Notes: generated from the letters alone by a model not told the origin. Counted from the stretch's first letter, positions 11,111-22,667 are shown. The stretch is 64,000 bases of DNA from Botryotinia globosa (GCA_014898425.1 RCSZ01000006.1:1302001-1366000); one strand, 5' to 3'. Translations and numbers: made by a program.

Positions 11111-12996
11111 CTACCCATTACCATTTCTTACAGCTTCCTGTAAAGGCGTGCCGCAACTCCAGTTGGCCGGGATTTTGAAATTAGCTCCAGCTAGTAGCAA
11201 AGTATCCACAATTGTTTGATCTCCGCTTCTTACAGCTTCTTGAATTGCGACCGGGATTAGGGGGCCAATCTGGTCATGGGGCTCCTGGAGCGTTGACATC
11301 TGCTCCAAGTTGAATCAGCTGTATAATGATCGAGTTGTTCCCTCTCTTAACAGCCTCTTGAAGTGCTGTCCCAGAATGATGACTGCCAGGAGCATTGATC
11401 ATCGCTCCCTTTTCGATCAATGATCCAACCATTTCCTTGTCTCCTCTCTTAGTAGCCTCTCGAAGGACTGTACCTCCATACTCGACGGAAACATTGATGA
11501 TAGCTCCAGCTTCAACCAATAAATCAGAAACTTCTTTATTTCCTCGGCTTATGGCCATGGAAAGCGCTGTACCCTTGTAACTACCAAGGTCCACGTGAGC
11601 CCCCGCTTCAAGTAACGTAGTAACGATTGTCAATTCGCCACGGCTAGAAGCTGTGCATAGAGGTGTCATTCGGTATTTACCAGCTTGGTGATTCGAGTTT
11701 GCCCCTTTTCCAAGGAGAAAACGAACTATATCATCATTACCACTGACAACCACCTGTAGAAGCAGGATCTGGAGAATCTCCATATCATCTCCAATCTTAG
11801 GTCGGATTGCCTCCCCAAACAATGTGTCCATGATGAGGATATCTCTGTGTATAGCAGCAAACCTAAGTGCGCGGAAACAGACTTCTAGACTAAATAGATC
11901 CTTTTGCTGGAGGATTGAGACAACAAGCTGATGTTCTCCAATTCTCGCAGCCTTTTGAAGGGCGTATGCCAAGTGTTTCTGGTTGATATCTGATTGTTGG
12001 ACTAGAATAATTTCTGCTATGGCACGATGTCCATTTTCCATTGCTAATTTGATGTATTTTTTCAGGCCAATGGTCTTGACCCAATCATGATACTCATCAG
12101 ATGTTGATTGTGTGATGCTTGGCCGTTCACTCGAAGTAGAACACATTAGCGAACTATCACTCAAAATGAGCTGCGTTTGAAATCCAAGCATATCTTGTAC
12201 GAGATCCCGATGCCCATTGCGGCACGCGTCGCACAGTGGGTCTTCATCATTGTTGTCTCTATCATTCAGAGATAGCCCCGCAGCGATAAGTTCTCGGAAG
12301 ATATGAGAATTTCCACTTCTGGCAGCATCATGAAGTGCAGATCTTCCAGTGGTGTCCTTCACATTATGCTCGATATTCATGTCGAGAAGGAGCTTGAGAA
12401 TGTCCAAATGGCCATTGAAGGCAGCTATGTGCAAGGCGGTTTTGCCAGAATCAGTGGTCTCCATAATATTCCCCCCCTCCTTGCAGCAGCAGCTTGAGCG
12501 AAATAATGTTACCATCTTGCACGAGCTTCAGTATAGTGAGACTTTTCTCAGATTCCTTCCTATTTTCAACCGCTTCATCGTAAGCATCTCGTAAGATAGT
12601 GGCATTGCAAGTGTGTTCTTCGTCAGTGGTAACTACTTTCGAATGCATTTTCTTCATGTGTCTCATCAGATTGTCTTTACGTGCCGATCCTTTGAAGTCA
12701 CAATTAGGCCACTTGCACATGTATTGTGGATCCACACTTCCATGCTTGCCTTCGTGGCGTCGTAAATCGCTGCGCAAAGCAAAATCACTTTGGCATATAT
12801 CACACTTGTATGGTCGTATGTGAGTGTTTCGATGACGACTAGAACCGATAATCAGCTACATTAAGCTCTTTCGTTAGAGAAGATAGAGAGAATGATCTCA
12901 CTTCAAAGATCCTTTAGTAGGCAGGGCTTTTGGACAACAGATTTCGCACCCAAACATGCCTGGAGCCCGAAAACTGGCGGTCCTAGATGCCATCAT
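11111..12996 (-). CDS. C2H2 zinc finger-ankyrin repeat protein, frameshifted
   Basis: Exon 1 (12996-12902) and exon 2 (from 12838, 63-nt intron) encode three N-terminal C2H2-type fingers: CEIC..RHRNTH, CDIC..RRHEGKH and CKWPNC..RHMKKMH. The joined intron supplies the Asn before RHRNTH. About 400 residues of ankyrin repeats follow (TALHIAAFNGHLDILKLLL, SALHDAARSGN and about eight more). The frame breaks twice: in a seven-G run (plus-strand C7 at 12471-12477), where reading one base fewer restores the repeats, and at about 11278-11281 (four-base run), where a stop cuts a repeat that continues in the next frame to 11111. A nucleic-acid or protein-binding regulator is likely. Either the gene is degenerate or the assembly has two homopolymer errors. 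Confidence 0.72.
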
Positions 12997-13408
12997 AACA
13001 TCATCAAACACCAATGATGAATGACTTGATTTCTAGTTCAACAATTAAACATAGTGGAAAGAATAATGAAATAAGCGCAACGCCTAAGAGCATGCGCTCG
13101 GGGTGAATGTATCAAATTTGAGATCTGAAAATTACCGGGATTGTATGTATGCACGAACTCGGTGGGTGGAAGCTGAGTCTGTAGTGTGGTAAGCTTTTCC
13201 CTTCATACCGACGAAATACTTATAGAAGGTTATTCCCCTCTAATGGCGGCCTATTACCTCTCTAAATTATTGAATTTCGTCAAGAATTCGACCAATCAAG
13301 TCTCAGAATTCCAGTGCATCGTTTTTTGCTCGCCCCATCATACCGCCCTACTATGGTGGACTATCATTTTATTGGCCGCCCGAAGCCTACCTGCAGTACT
13401 ACGCAAAT
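12997..13408. promoter_or_regulatory. Shared divergent promoter region of two zinc-finger genes
   Basis: 412 bases separate the ATGs of the zinc finger-ankyrin gene (-) and the small C2H2 gene (+). No coding frame is supported. Its role as a bidirectional promoter is inferred from the layout only. Confidence 0.45.
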
Positions 13409-14050
13409 ATGTCGACCAAGCCCAACATGAAGCCGTAAGTTTTTCTTTCAAACTGACGCAAGTATGCCTCCTCCAGAGTTTCCGAAGGGACCCAGCAAGA
13501 AGAACCCGGATCCCAATTCGGACCCAGCCCTAGCCAGGTCTCTATTGGTAAATTTGGAGCTCCTCTGGATCGCTCCAATTCTACATCATTTGAGCCAAGC
13601 ACGACCTCAAGTGACGATAGGTATTTTCAGGGTCTCTGGGATGGAATCGATGCGGCCATCAATTTTCAGGGTCTCTGGATTGGAATCAATGCGGCCATCA
13701 ATTTACACGGCCAGGAAACGGGTTTCTTCATGTCGGCACCGAACACAACTACGGAGCAAGGATTTGTTTCCGGAGAGGTTGATACGAATATTGCATTCAT
13801 TGGGCAACAAGCTACGCCTCCAGCTCCCCTCATTGGATCCTTCGCGAATCATGTCGCCCCCGCCCCTCGTTTTGCTTGCAACTTCATTGGTTGTGGTAAG
13901 ACTTTTGGACGCCAAAGTGACTGCAATCGTCACATGAAGAAGCATGAAGCTCCAGATTATTCTTGCCCCGAACCCGGATGTGGCAGGGAATTGTATCGTC
14001 GTGACAAGGTGATGGATCATGCTCGACGTATTCACCACTTAGAGTTGTGA
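13409..14050 (+). CDS. Small C2H2 zinc-finger protein
   Basis: Exon 13409-13434 encodes MSTKPNMK plus part of a codon. A 42-nt intron (GTAAGT, CTGAC branch, CCAG) leads to exon 13477-14050. Total 199 aa. The first ~90 residues are Ser/Gln/Pro-rich and disordered and include a perfect-frame duplication of 13 residues (FQGLWxGIxAAIN). Two C2H2 fingers close the protein: Cys143/Cys148/His161/His165 and Cys172/Cys177/His190/His195, both C-x4-C-x12-H with x3 or x4 to the last His. The linker EAPDYSC resembles TFIIIA-style spacing. Probably a DNA-binding regulator; targets unknown. It is divergent from another C2H2 gene. Confidence 0.78.
13625..13702 (+). repeat. 39-bp in-frame tandem duplication
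   Basis: Units 13625-13663 and 13664-13702 differ at a few bases and encode FQGLWDGIDAAIN and FQGLWIGINAAIN. The duplication keeps frame within the C2H2 gene. Confidence 0.9.
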
Positions 14051-15829
14051 TGTAACTCAGCAAGATTCCCTTTGGTGGGGTTATGGCGACAGCTGTCAGC
14101 CAAATAGCGAGATTCTGGAGGACTTTTCTTCCTTGATTTTCATTGCGATTGATTTGATATGGCATTTTTTGCGATCCGGGTTGATGTTGTCGAGAATGTT
14201 CATTTTTTGGTTTTTGGAAAGAGCTACTGACGGAGGGCGGAGGGCGGAGGGCGGAGGGGGGGTGCAACACTTATTACTTGATTTCATTGTTTTCCCTCAC
14301 AGTTTGATTTGAGGAAGAGGTTTCATATAGTCAGTCGTTCTCGCACCTGTTTTTAATTTCCTTGATCTCTCCTTAGTTAGATATATCAACATTCGCGGAG
14401 TCAAACCAATTCCTGTATAATCACGTGAGAAATATCCACCTTCTTCTGACACTTGTCTAAGGTTATAAGTACCTAGGTAGGTACCGGTAGGTGCCCATGG
14501 TGGCTTGATATTTAAGTTGAGCATCCAATACTGCAATTTCGACAGTAGACACGTTCTAATGAGGTTCATTGAATTTCACATCGAACCACGTGACCAACGG
14601 AACTGGAAACTATTTTCAACCGAGCTTCTTGTACCCCAAGATTTTGTGCGAACGGCATACTCAAGAGTCAGAGTCAGAGACTCCGAAATTTCACCTCCTT
14701 CAGCACGACGACCAAAAATCCGAGTAAGCTACCGAAGTTTCATGTAATATGAGTCCAAAGTTTTGATCTTTCCACCAATATCAGGTGACCAATCACAGAT
14801 TGACGATACCTTTGGTGGCTGAGAGTTTTTCCAGCATGGCATGACAATAACATGCACAAGCGAGTGAGTTGGTAGTGCTCGTGACTCGTGACTCGTGAGC
14901 AGGGCAGGGCAGGCAGGGCAGGTAGGCCAAGTACTTCGTAAGGCGACTTGGGGCGTCAAATCACGAGCAATATGTGAACCAATACTATTAATATCGATTG
15001 CTTGTGCAGGCAGGCATGATGCATGCATCACAGTCATCACAAACATCGCTGGCAATTCAATTGCCTCTCCGGAACCAGACAAGGTATCTTCATGTTGGTA
15101 GGGCGGTAGGGTAGGTATTCGAGATCAAGAGCGTCCACGGGTCAAACCATCTCAAATATTCGTCCAATCAGCGCGACACACCAAAGGCGCGTACCATTCT
15201 TAGGATGAATTTCCAACAGGGGGGCTTCATGTACTCGCTTGTAATTCCGAGATGATTGCTACGAATCGATATTCAATGTTTTCCATAAAGACACTACTAG
15301 GTAGGCCAAGGTCTTCAAAGCTCCACAGTTCTAATATATTCACAACAATTTTCATCTCCACGTAACCAATTCATCCAGAACATCCGGCGTTATGTCCAGA
15401 TATACTCAGAAAGAGGGATTCTACCCTTGATCCGCCCTTGAAATCTTAGATAAAGTGATCTCGAATCTTCAACCCCAGTCATTTTGGGTTGTTTCATCGT
15501 ATCACATCGGGTTTAGGTACTTTAGGTACTATTGTCCTCCACTTTAGAACAGACCCTCATATAAGGAAAATGGCTTCAACGTCTCGAAAAGTCTTTTTAA
15601 GCCCCTCAGTTATCAAAGTTGGTACTGGATAGGTTGTGGCTTTGCGAAAAAGGAACTCGTAGTACCTTGTTCAAAAGGTTGTTGTCGCCCACAACATCCA
15701 TTCTTTTCTCATTTATTGCTCAAGACATACTCTCATCATTCTTTCTGAGAGAAAGTCAATCATCTTCTTTTCAATTCCTCGACGTTGTTACGTCTAGTCA
15801 CTCATTATTTTTCTTTTAATTTCTTAATC
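14051..15829. other. Long intergenic region upstream of the GH16 gene
   Basis: 1.8 kb without a supported gene. It includes a G-rich 7-bp tandem repeat at 14231-14262 (CGGAGGG x4), several TAGGTA/ACCTA-type short repeats, and a direct run of GCAGG units near 14900-14930. The last 150 bases, rich in TTC/CTT, look like the promoter and 5' UTR of the GH16 gene. Confidence 0.4.
14231..14262 (+). repeat. G-rich 7-bp tandem repeat
   Basis: Four successive CGGAGGG units ending in a seven-G run. Runs of G at this spacing could form a quadruplex; that is inference. Confidence 0.7.
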
Positions 15830-18807
15830 ATGATTCAGCGAATCGTTTCCACTGCCACTTTGGCGCTTGCTTTCATTGGTGAAGTTTCCGCGACGAATAA
15901 GTATACGTTAGTCGATGATTATGCAGGAACCAATTTTTTTGATATGTTCGATTTTTATACGGTACGTACAGTATTCTTTTGATAATTAGATGGAAGTAAA
16001 GAGACGGGGCAACAATTGGAACGGCTTGTTGTCGGACGAATCATACATGTTGAAATGGAGTTATTGGGAAACAAATTTGTCTGATGTATTGACCATAGGG
16101 AGCCGACCCAACATCCGGATTCGTTTCATATACCTCTAAAGAAGTAGCCGGAAATGCAAACAGCGAACTTGGTGTAGCCCTGACAAAGGTCGAGAATGGA
16201 CAAGCTTATATGGGTGTCGACTACGTTAATGTGGTCATCACTGGCCGGCCCAGTGTTAGGATAGAAAGTAAAGAGACCTATACTCATGGCTTGATTATTG
16301 CCGACCTTGCGCATATGCCGGCTAGTATTTGTGGTACCTGGCCAGCGTTCTGGACCGTCAATACCACTAATTACCCACGATACGGAGAGATAGATATTCT
16401 TGGAAATATCAACGAGAAGACTGTCAGCCTGCAAACACTTCATACCGAAGGTGGATGCTATATTTCCGGTAACCAGTATTCAACTCAACTAAAAGATAAC
16501 GTCACAACATACAATTGTGATGATTCTGCTACGTCAAGCATATTCGGAGCCCAAGATGCTACCTCTGCATGCTCTGGTACTAACTCCGACCCGAATTCAT
16601 ACGGAACGACATTCAACAAGAACGGGGGTGGTGTATATGCTATGCAATGGACTAGTGATGTTATCAGAATGTGGAACTTTGGACCCGACGCAATTCCAGC
16701 CGATATAACTGCTGGTACACCAGATCCATCCACCTGGGATCTTCCTGCTTTTACTACCGAAGGAGGAGTTTGCAACATTGATGGATTATTTGCCAACCAC
16801 AAGATTATTTTTGACACAACATTTTGTGGAGGATCTGCTGGAAAAACTGGATTCTGGCAAGAGACAACTTGTTATGATGCAGAAAAATATCCTACTTGTG
16901 ATAGTTATGTCGGAGCAAACCCAGAAGCATACAAGGAAGCCTATTGGCTCATCAACAGTGTTAAGGTTTACCAAAATGATACCTTGGCCGCTAATAGCGC
17001 TGCTGCGTAAGTATTCAAAAACCTGTAGAAGTAGTATATACTAATTATGAATAGTGCTTCATCTACATCAGCCGCTATCGTTGCTTCTTCGACCAAAATC
17101 TCAACTACTGCTAGCCCAGTAATTAGCTTGACTGCTCGAGCCGAATCTCTTTTGGGTGTCGCCACATCTGAAGCCGCATCGATCGTCTCCGTTGTCGCCT
17201 CTAGTTCATTATCCTCTGCAGCATGTGTCTCCACAGGTGCCCTCCTTTCTGGTCAAACCGCTTGCCCGGCATCTCCTGTAGAGGCATCTTCTACCGCAAG
17301 CATCATTGCTTCAGTATCATCTGTTGCTACTATCATTCCTACAACAGCTCCTGTAGAGGCATCTTCCACAGCCAGTATTCTTACCTCAGTATCTCCTGTC
17401 CAAGAATCCTCCACTGCTACCATGTTACCTTCAACATCTTCTATTGAGCAATCCTCAGTCGCCGGCATTCTTACCACTACTTCAGTTCCATACCCCCACA
17501 CTACCTCTACCATTTACGGAACAAACACACGCACTGACGAGCTTGGATCTGTTGTAACCGAAACTGTTATTCTTTCGACTACTATTTGCCCAATCACTGC
17601 TGCCGAAGGAGAAGCCACCCCTGCACCATCCAGCGCAAATGTCGATTCGACCACAACTATTCAAAGTACTATCACAAGTGTTAAATCTGCCGCTACAATC
17701 TACAGCACAGTTACACTTCCAGGTGAAGTTTCCTCTGCTATTATTGTAGCAACTAGCGGAATTGCACAAACAACTGTTCCAGCTGCTCAGCCTTCATCTA
17801 CCGAGATCTCCGTGGCCAGTAGTCTTATTGTTAATTCGACTTCTGTTGCGGTTAGCAGTCCGGTTGTAGAAAACACCAGCAGTGCTGTTGTTGTTCTCCA
17901 AACAGCTACCGTCATTCCAGAAGCTTACACAACTCAAGTATCTGGGGCCGCATATGCTTGGAGCACTGTCACTACCGAAGGAAGCAGCACTATCGTTCCT
18001 GTTGGTTCAAGCCCAAGTGTTCTAGCATCTGCTGAGAGTGATAGTTCTGTACCAACTGCTTCATCTGGAGCTAGCTCTGGTGAGGCCACCAGCGTATCTT
18101 CGCCAGCATGCGTACCCTCTGGTGGTGCTCTTTTATCTGGCCAAACAGCTTGCCCAGATATATCTTCCGCCGCTTCTAGTGTCTCACTCTCTGGAGAGAC
18201 TACTAGTGTATCTTCTGCCGCATGTGTCGCTTCCGGAGCTCTTCTTTCCGGTGAAACAGCTTGCCCAGAAACTCCAGTCAAGGCTATAAGCTCCAGTGCC
18301 GCCACTTCCAGTCAACCATCCACTACATCAGTAACCAACACTCCAGTTCCAAGTGACGCCTCGGTCGTCCTCTCTACCGCAACCGTGGTCCCCATGCAAT
18401 CTGCCCCTGCTCCAGCCGCCACATCTGCCGAAGGTATTAGCACCCCTCAATCATCCAGTGTAGTCGCCCAAGCTGGAACCACCAGCCCAATAATCTTTAC
18501 TCCAACCTACGCAACCACCTCCTTCATCACAAAACCTTCATCTGCATCCGCCAACGCTACCTCTACTCAAACCATTACCTCGAGTAGCGTATCGATAACC
18601 GGGAATGGTATCCTTATCGACACCTCTACACTTGGAAGTACCCAAACTTTCACATTCGCCATGCCGAGCGCCTATAGCGCGACCGGAACAAGCGATGCTA
18701 GTGCTGTCACTGCTTATCCTTATTTGGACTCTGGAGTCTCAAAGGTCAGTGTTCGGGGAAGTATCATGGCTGCTATGGGGGTCATGGGTTTGTTATTGGT
18801 GGTTTAG
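15830..18807 (+). CDS. GPI-type GH16 beta-glucanase-like surface protein
   Basis: Three exons, 15830-15961, 16099-17006 and 17055-18807, join to 930 aa. Order: signal peptide (to ~residue 21, ending EVSA), GH16 domain (~25-345), a Ser/Thr-rich stalk of ~550 residues, and a C-terminal hydrophobic tail (MAAMGVMGLLLVV) typical of a GPI signal. The GH16 fold is clear from HMPASICGTWPAFW and LHTEGGC, as in fungal laminarinase or mixed-linkage glucanases that act on cell-wall beta-1,3(4)-glucan. The active-site motif reads E141-I-D143-I-L-G146. Family members have E-x-D-x-x-E, so the acid/base Glu is Gly here and the next Gly is Asn. The enzyme may be inactive and serve as a glucan-binding or wall protein. 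The stalk holds three copies of a Cys-bearing GALLSGxTACP module. Confidence 0.88.
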
Positions 18808-19764
18808 ATTTTCGAGTCTGAGATTATTTGATACCTATGGGGATGATGTGGTTTGGTGTAATTTTGGCGGGCATTTTGTGTATAATTTGAGATAGAGTGT
18901 ATATTTGTTTATAGAGGACAATGAGAAGAAGTCTCTTGTTATTTGGCTATTCTTTGACTTGACTTGATTTGATTCTCTGGCTTTGATAATCATAACCTAT
19001 TGGCATAACTCTAGGTAAGTACCTAATCAAAGTTGCTTCGAAATTTCGATCATTGCCCTTTTTCAATACGAACGACAAGCTCTCAATGTCCTACTCCGAT
19101 ATAGACAACAAGCATCCAAAGTTCTAATCCCGAGCAAACAATCACCTTTTATTATCCCCCCCCCACACAAATAACAAACCGTCAATAACCTTATCCCAAT
19201 CCCAAATAATCAATCACTCATTCAATCGCCCATCTCAATATAAACATCAACATCCAAAACAAAAACCATCTTATTCCCCATCTACTCATCTCCTACTCAT
19301 CAAACCATCCAACCCAACATCGACATCGATATCACAAAAGTCTCACTTCAAAACAATCTATTTCACAAAAAGTAAAAAATCATATCCACGGCTTCGCTTC
19401 CAAGGTTAATAGAGCTGCAGCTGAGCCACAATTTTGAGAGGCGGTTCCTTACGTACCCGACCCGACCCGACGCGTGTGTGGGTGTGGCGCGTGGCTTGAG
19501 TTGGAACATTGTGTGCGGTTGTTGGAGATAAGGGGGATTATTCGTTGTATGTGGAGGAATGCGGATGTTACAGATATTGAGAGGCAATTTCTTCTGATCC
19601 ATAAGTTCTAAATACTGGATTTTCCGATTTCTGTCATCTCTTTATATTGGGAGCTCCCTTCAAGAAATTACATGTACCATAATGCATAAGTCAATTGAGA
19701 TGTTTTCCATTTCCACAAGGATAAAAGAAGCATTTTTCATCTTGGTAATTGGTGACTCTTTTGT
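18808..19764. other. Intergenic region with a G-depleted strand
   Basis: No supported gene. About 19128-19375 of the plus strand is strongly depleted in G (A, C and T only for long stretches, such as CATCAACATCCAAAAC). This resembles a fungal 5' untranslated leader, but no matching downstream frame was found. Confidence 0.4.
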
Positions 19765-21588
19765 TCAGACCAGAGTGATTGTTTTCTCCTTTGCCTCCAA
19801 AAATACGCTGGCGTTCTCACATACATCAAATACCCCAATGCGTTCGTGGACGTTCTCTTCTCCAAGCATAGCAGCTTTGCACATAATTGTACATAGCCAG
19901 GTCATCTGAGCACCTTCTCGATTATGGTGTACAGTTTTAGTTCCAACGAGAAGGCAAATAATGATGGTTCTGCTCGGAACAAATGACTCGATAGTCCCAC
20001 TGGAATTATCTGACTCGATTTCAATGCTGAATTCTCTCGCTTCTCGACCCAGCTCAAAGACTAATGTTCCGCGCCTTAATAAGGAGCCGAATTTTATATT
20101 ATGAACCAAAGTTGCGGAAACTACCAAGCCTTGAATCTCAATTCGATCGATCTTTGATTCAGTTCTCAGATCTGGAACCTGATCAGAGTTTGCTGTACTG
20201 GTAGGATCAGTACATCTAAAAGCCTCATGTTTAGAAAAAGAATCACCAGGAATTGCTCTGAAAACTATGGAAACTCCTTTCTGGAGGATAAGTGATGCCC
20301 ATGACCAGCTCGGGGCACATGAAGTTCTTGAACGACTCGAGCTTTCATCGCTTTTCGTGTGCACGGATCCAGATACAATCCATAGAAGACTGCGGGCAAT
20401 ATCGCATTGCCATAATCCTGCCAGGTAGCGACATTTGAGACGTTTCTGGAAAATCGTAGCCACTCCAGCAATAGCAAAGAGCCGATCTGACGGATAGCTT
20501 AGGTACAATCGCGAATATTCCTCAACTGTCTCGAACCATTTGCCAAGAACTTCGTTTTCATCAAGGACATTAAGATCATGACTAGGTAAGTTTCGCTGGA
20601 TTTTTGCATAAATTCTATCCAAAATAGTGCACTCGCAGCGAAGGCCAGTTTTACACTCCATCAACATTTCCGAGGGGTGGAAGTGTACTTACTGTAAGAG
20701 GGGCTAACTGGCGTTCTTGAAAACCCCATGCTCGAGTGAGCAGTGGAGTGGTGCCATCATCAGATGAGTTGAATTGCTCTCTAGTTGGAGCAATGAATCT
20801 ATGATGTGCATCTTCGAAAGATGATTGAGATTTGCCCCAACAATGACTAAGGGTTGTATAGGGGCCAGTATTCTCGGCAATATCTTTCTTCTCAACAAGG
20901 ATGACGGAATTTCCATCCCCCCCTAGAACGTCAATCACTCTAGAGGGGTACCTCGCTTTTGTATCTCTTCCCAATTTGCACGCTTAATGTTGGTTATCGC
21001 AGGCGGTAATCCATTTTTGTATTGTTGATCGACATCTTTCAAGGCATACCTCCGCAGGAACATCTTGAATGCCACCAAATATTGGAGATACGTTCGTGTC
21101 AAGTTCGTTGTCTCCTGTCAGGTCGATTAGCACCTCCCATGACTCAGCGGGAAGCAGTTACCCGAATGGTTCAAAGTACAGTATTCTAATTTCATAGGAA
21201 CTTCCATCTGGAATCCTCTTAAGCGCAAACCCGGGCACATGAATTTTAGCCAACGACCGAGATAAGACAATTGGCGACCATATGCTTCCAATTGCATCGG
21301 AAGACTCCTTCTAAGAACCATAGTTCCTTAGAATGGCTTTTTCTGATCAAATAGGCGAAACTTTTCGTTCATTATCTGTAGTCCTCGCAGAATGATTGAG
21401 CAGTTAGCACAATTGGAGGCTGCTGCCTGTTCTAATCGAGAAGAAGTAAATTCGAGAAGATGCTCATGAGATAGATTGCTGGAGATACGGACTTGCCATT
21501 GTTGACTCCCAGACACCGAGAATGTATCAACGTCGTAACAAACATCGCATATCACACCAGGTTGATTTATTGAGACGACGACACTCAT
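19765..21588 (-). pseudogene. HET-domain (heterokaryon incompatibility) pseudogene
   Basis: HET genes govern vegetative self/non-self recognition in filamentous fungi. The reading order of a HET protein is present in pieces across frames: an N-terminal region from ATG 21588 (CDVCYDVDTF, CANCSIILRGL), the pre-domain stretch WEVLIDLTGD, then RVIDV, TLSHCWG, LLTRAWGFQERQLAP, HFHPSEMLMECKTGL, YPSDRLFAIAGVA and SWSWAS. Damage: an in-frame TAA after DQKKPF, a frame change before WEVLIDL, an in-frame TAA between CDNQH and ACKLGRDT, a frame change between LAPLTV and HFHPSE, and only ~30 residues between SHCWG and LLTRAW where intact HET proteins have well over 100. The core domain is therefore largely deleted. 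The frame after HFHPSE stays open for 300 codons to 19765. Confidence 0.82.
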
Positions 21589-21826
21589 GACTGTGGTTTA
21601 TTGCCTCTAGTTGAATGCTTTAAGGGAGCTAGAATTGGGGAAAGTTTTTAACACACACGAGGCTTTATAATCAGACTATTTCTAAGTTGGATAGCTATCT
21701 AGTTACACGGCATTCTCGAGAGCCTGGGTAATACACATATGCTGAACCACATTGCCTGTGCAACTCTGATTCCATCATACTACATAGTTGTTAGCGAGAC
21801 TTGGCTATCTGTGTAACAGACTGCCC

Positions 21827-22535
21827 CTATTGTAGCTCTTCAAAAGTCAGACAATCCTTTCGCTTGAAAACTAGCGGAATAAGAGATGCATCATTTTGAA
21901 ATGGCTCGGGTGTCGAAAGTGGGCGAGCAAAGTGTGCGAGTGTCCAACTGTTAATGAAATTATCTGATGGTCTTCTGAGGGCCTGAACAAGATAGAGCTC
22001 ACAAAATTTCTTTGAGAAGAGAGGCTAGGGTATTAATGAGAACAGCACTTAGAATCAGTAGCAGAATTATACCTTTGACTTCCATTCAACTTTTTGATGG
22101 AGGGTTGAGCTTCCAGAAGATGATACTTTGAAGTGACTGAAACAGTATGAATATCCAAAGGATTTGTAATTTCTTTGCGCTTAGATGAATGATCTGTGCC
22201 ACTTGTATCTTTAATGAGGACGTTGCACCCCATTTCCTATCTTCTAAAGTGTCCATTGGTGCCCCGTCTCATCCTATGTCACCCATCAGCTTCATTTTCT
22301 TTTCAACGTTTTTCTTTGGCTAAGAACAGGAACTCACCCATGAGTTTTCCAACCAATATGAAGTCTTTTGATTATAGGAATGGGATATTTCTTGCAACTG
22401 ACTTTCATTGCCCTTCATCGAACAATCACTGAACAATGTAGAATAATTGCAAACACTTAGCTGAAGCTTCCAGTAGATGTTATTCCTTCTTTCTTTCCCT
22501 TTATGGTAACCATTCCTTTCGAAATGCGTCTTCAT
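21827..22535 (-). CDS. Unrecognised three-exon small protein
   Basis: No family recognised. Three segments join in frame to 169 aa: 22535-22338 (starts MKTHFERNGYHKGK, ends WLENSW at a GTGAGT donor), 22236-22073 (contains MGCNVLIKDTSG, ends at GTATAA) and 21974-21827 (RPSDNFINSW to TFEELQ, stop TAG). An in-frame stop lies just upstream of the ATG. The third exon stays open in a coding-like frame. The last intron (98 nt) contains a further open stretch, so its acceptor is uncertain. No signal peptide or membrane segment. It sits between the HET pseudogene and the Cys-rich gene cluster, and is divergent from the first member of that cluster. Confidence 0.5.
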
Positions 22536-22667
22536 TACGCTGTGTTAAGTTCTTTGACTGGCTAATCTATATACTTGCACATAACATCTGTGCCATGAGT
22601 ACTTCATCATTTTCCCAGTGTCGGCCAGAGAGCACTATTGGCTCTTATTTGAAATTAATTCTACATT

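Noticed and set aside
13464..13937. 157-codon plus-strand frame starting MPPPEFPKG
   Set aside because: Overlaps the C2H2 gene in another frame. Splicing the 42-nt intron yields the frame that leads into the zinc fingers.
14471..15540. Repeated TAGGTA/ACCTA hexamers as a regulatory array
   Set aside because: Such short elements recur in several intergenic stretches of this window without spacing or gene association.
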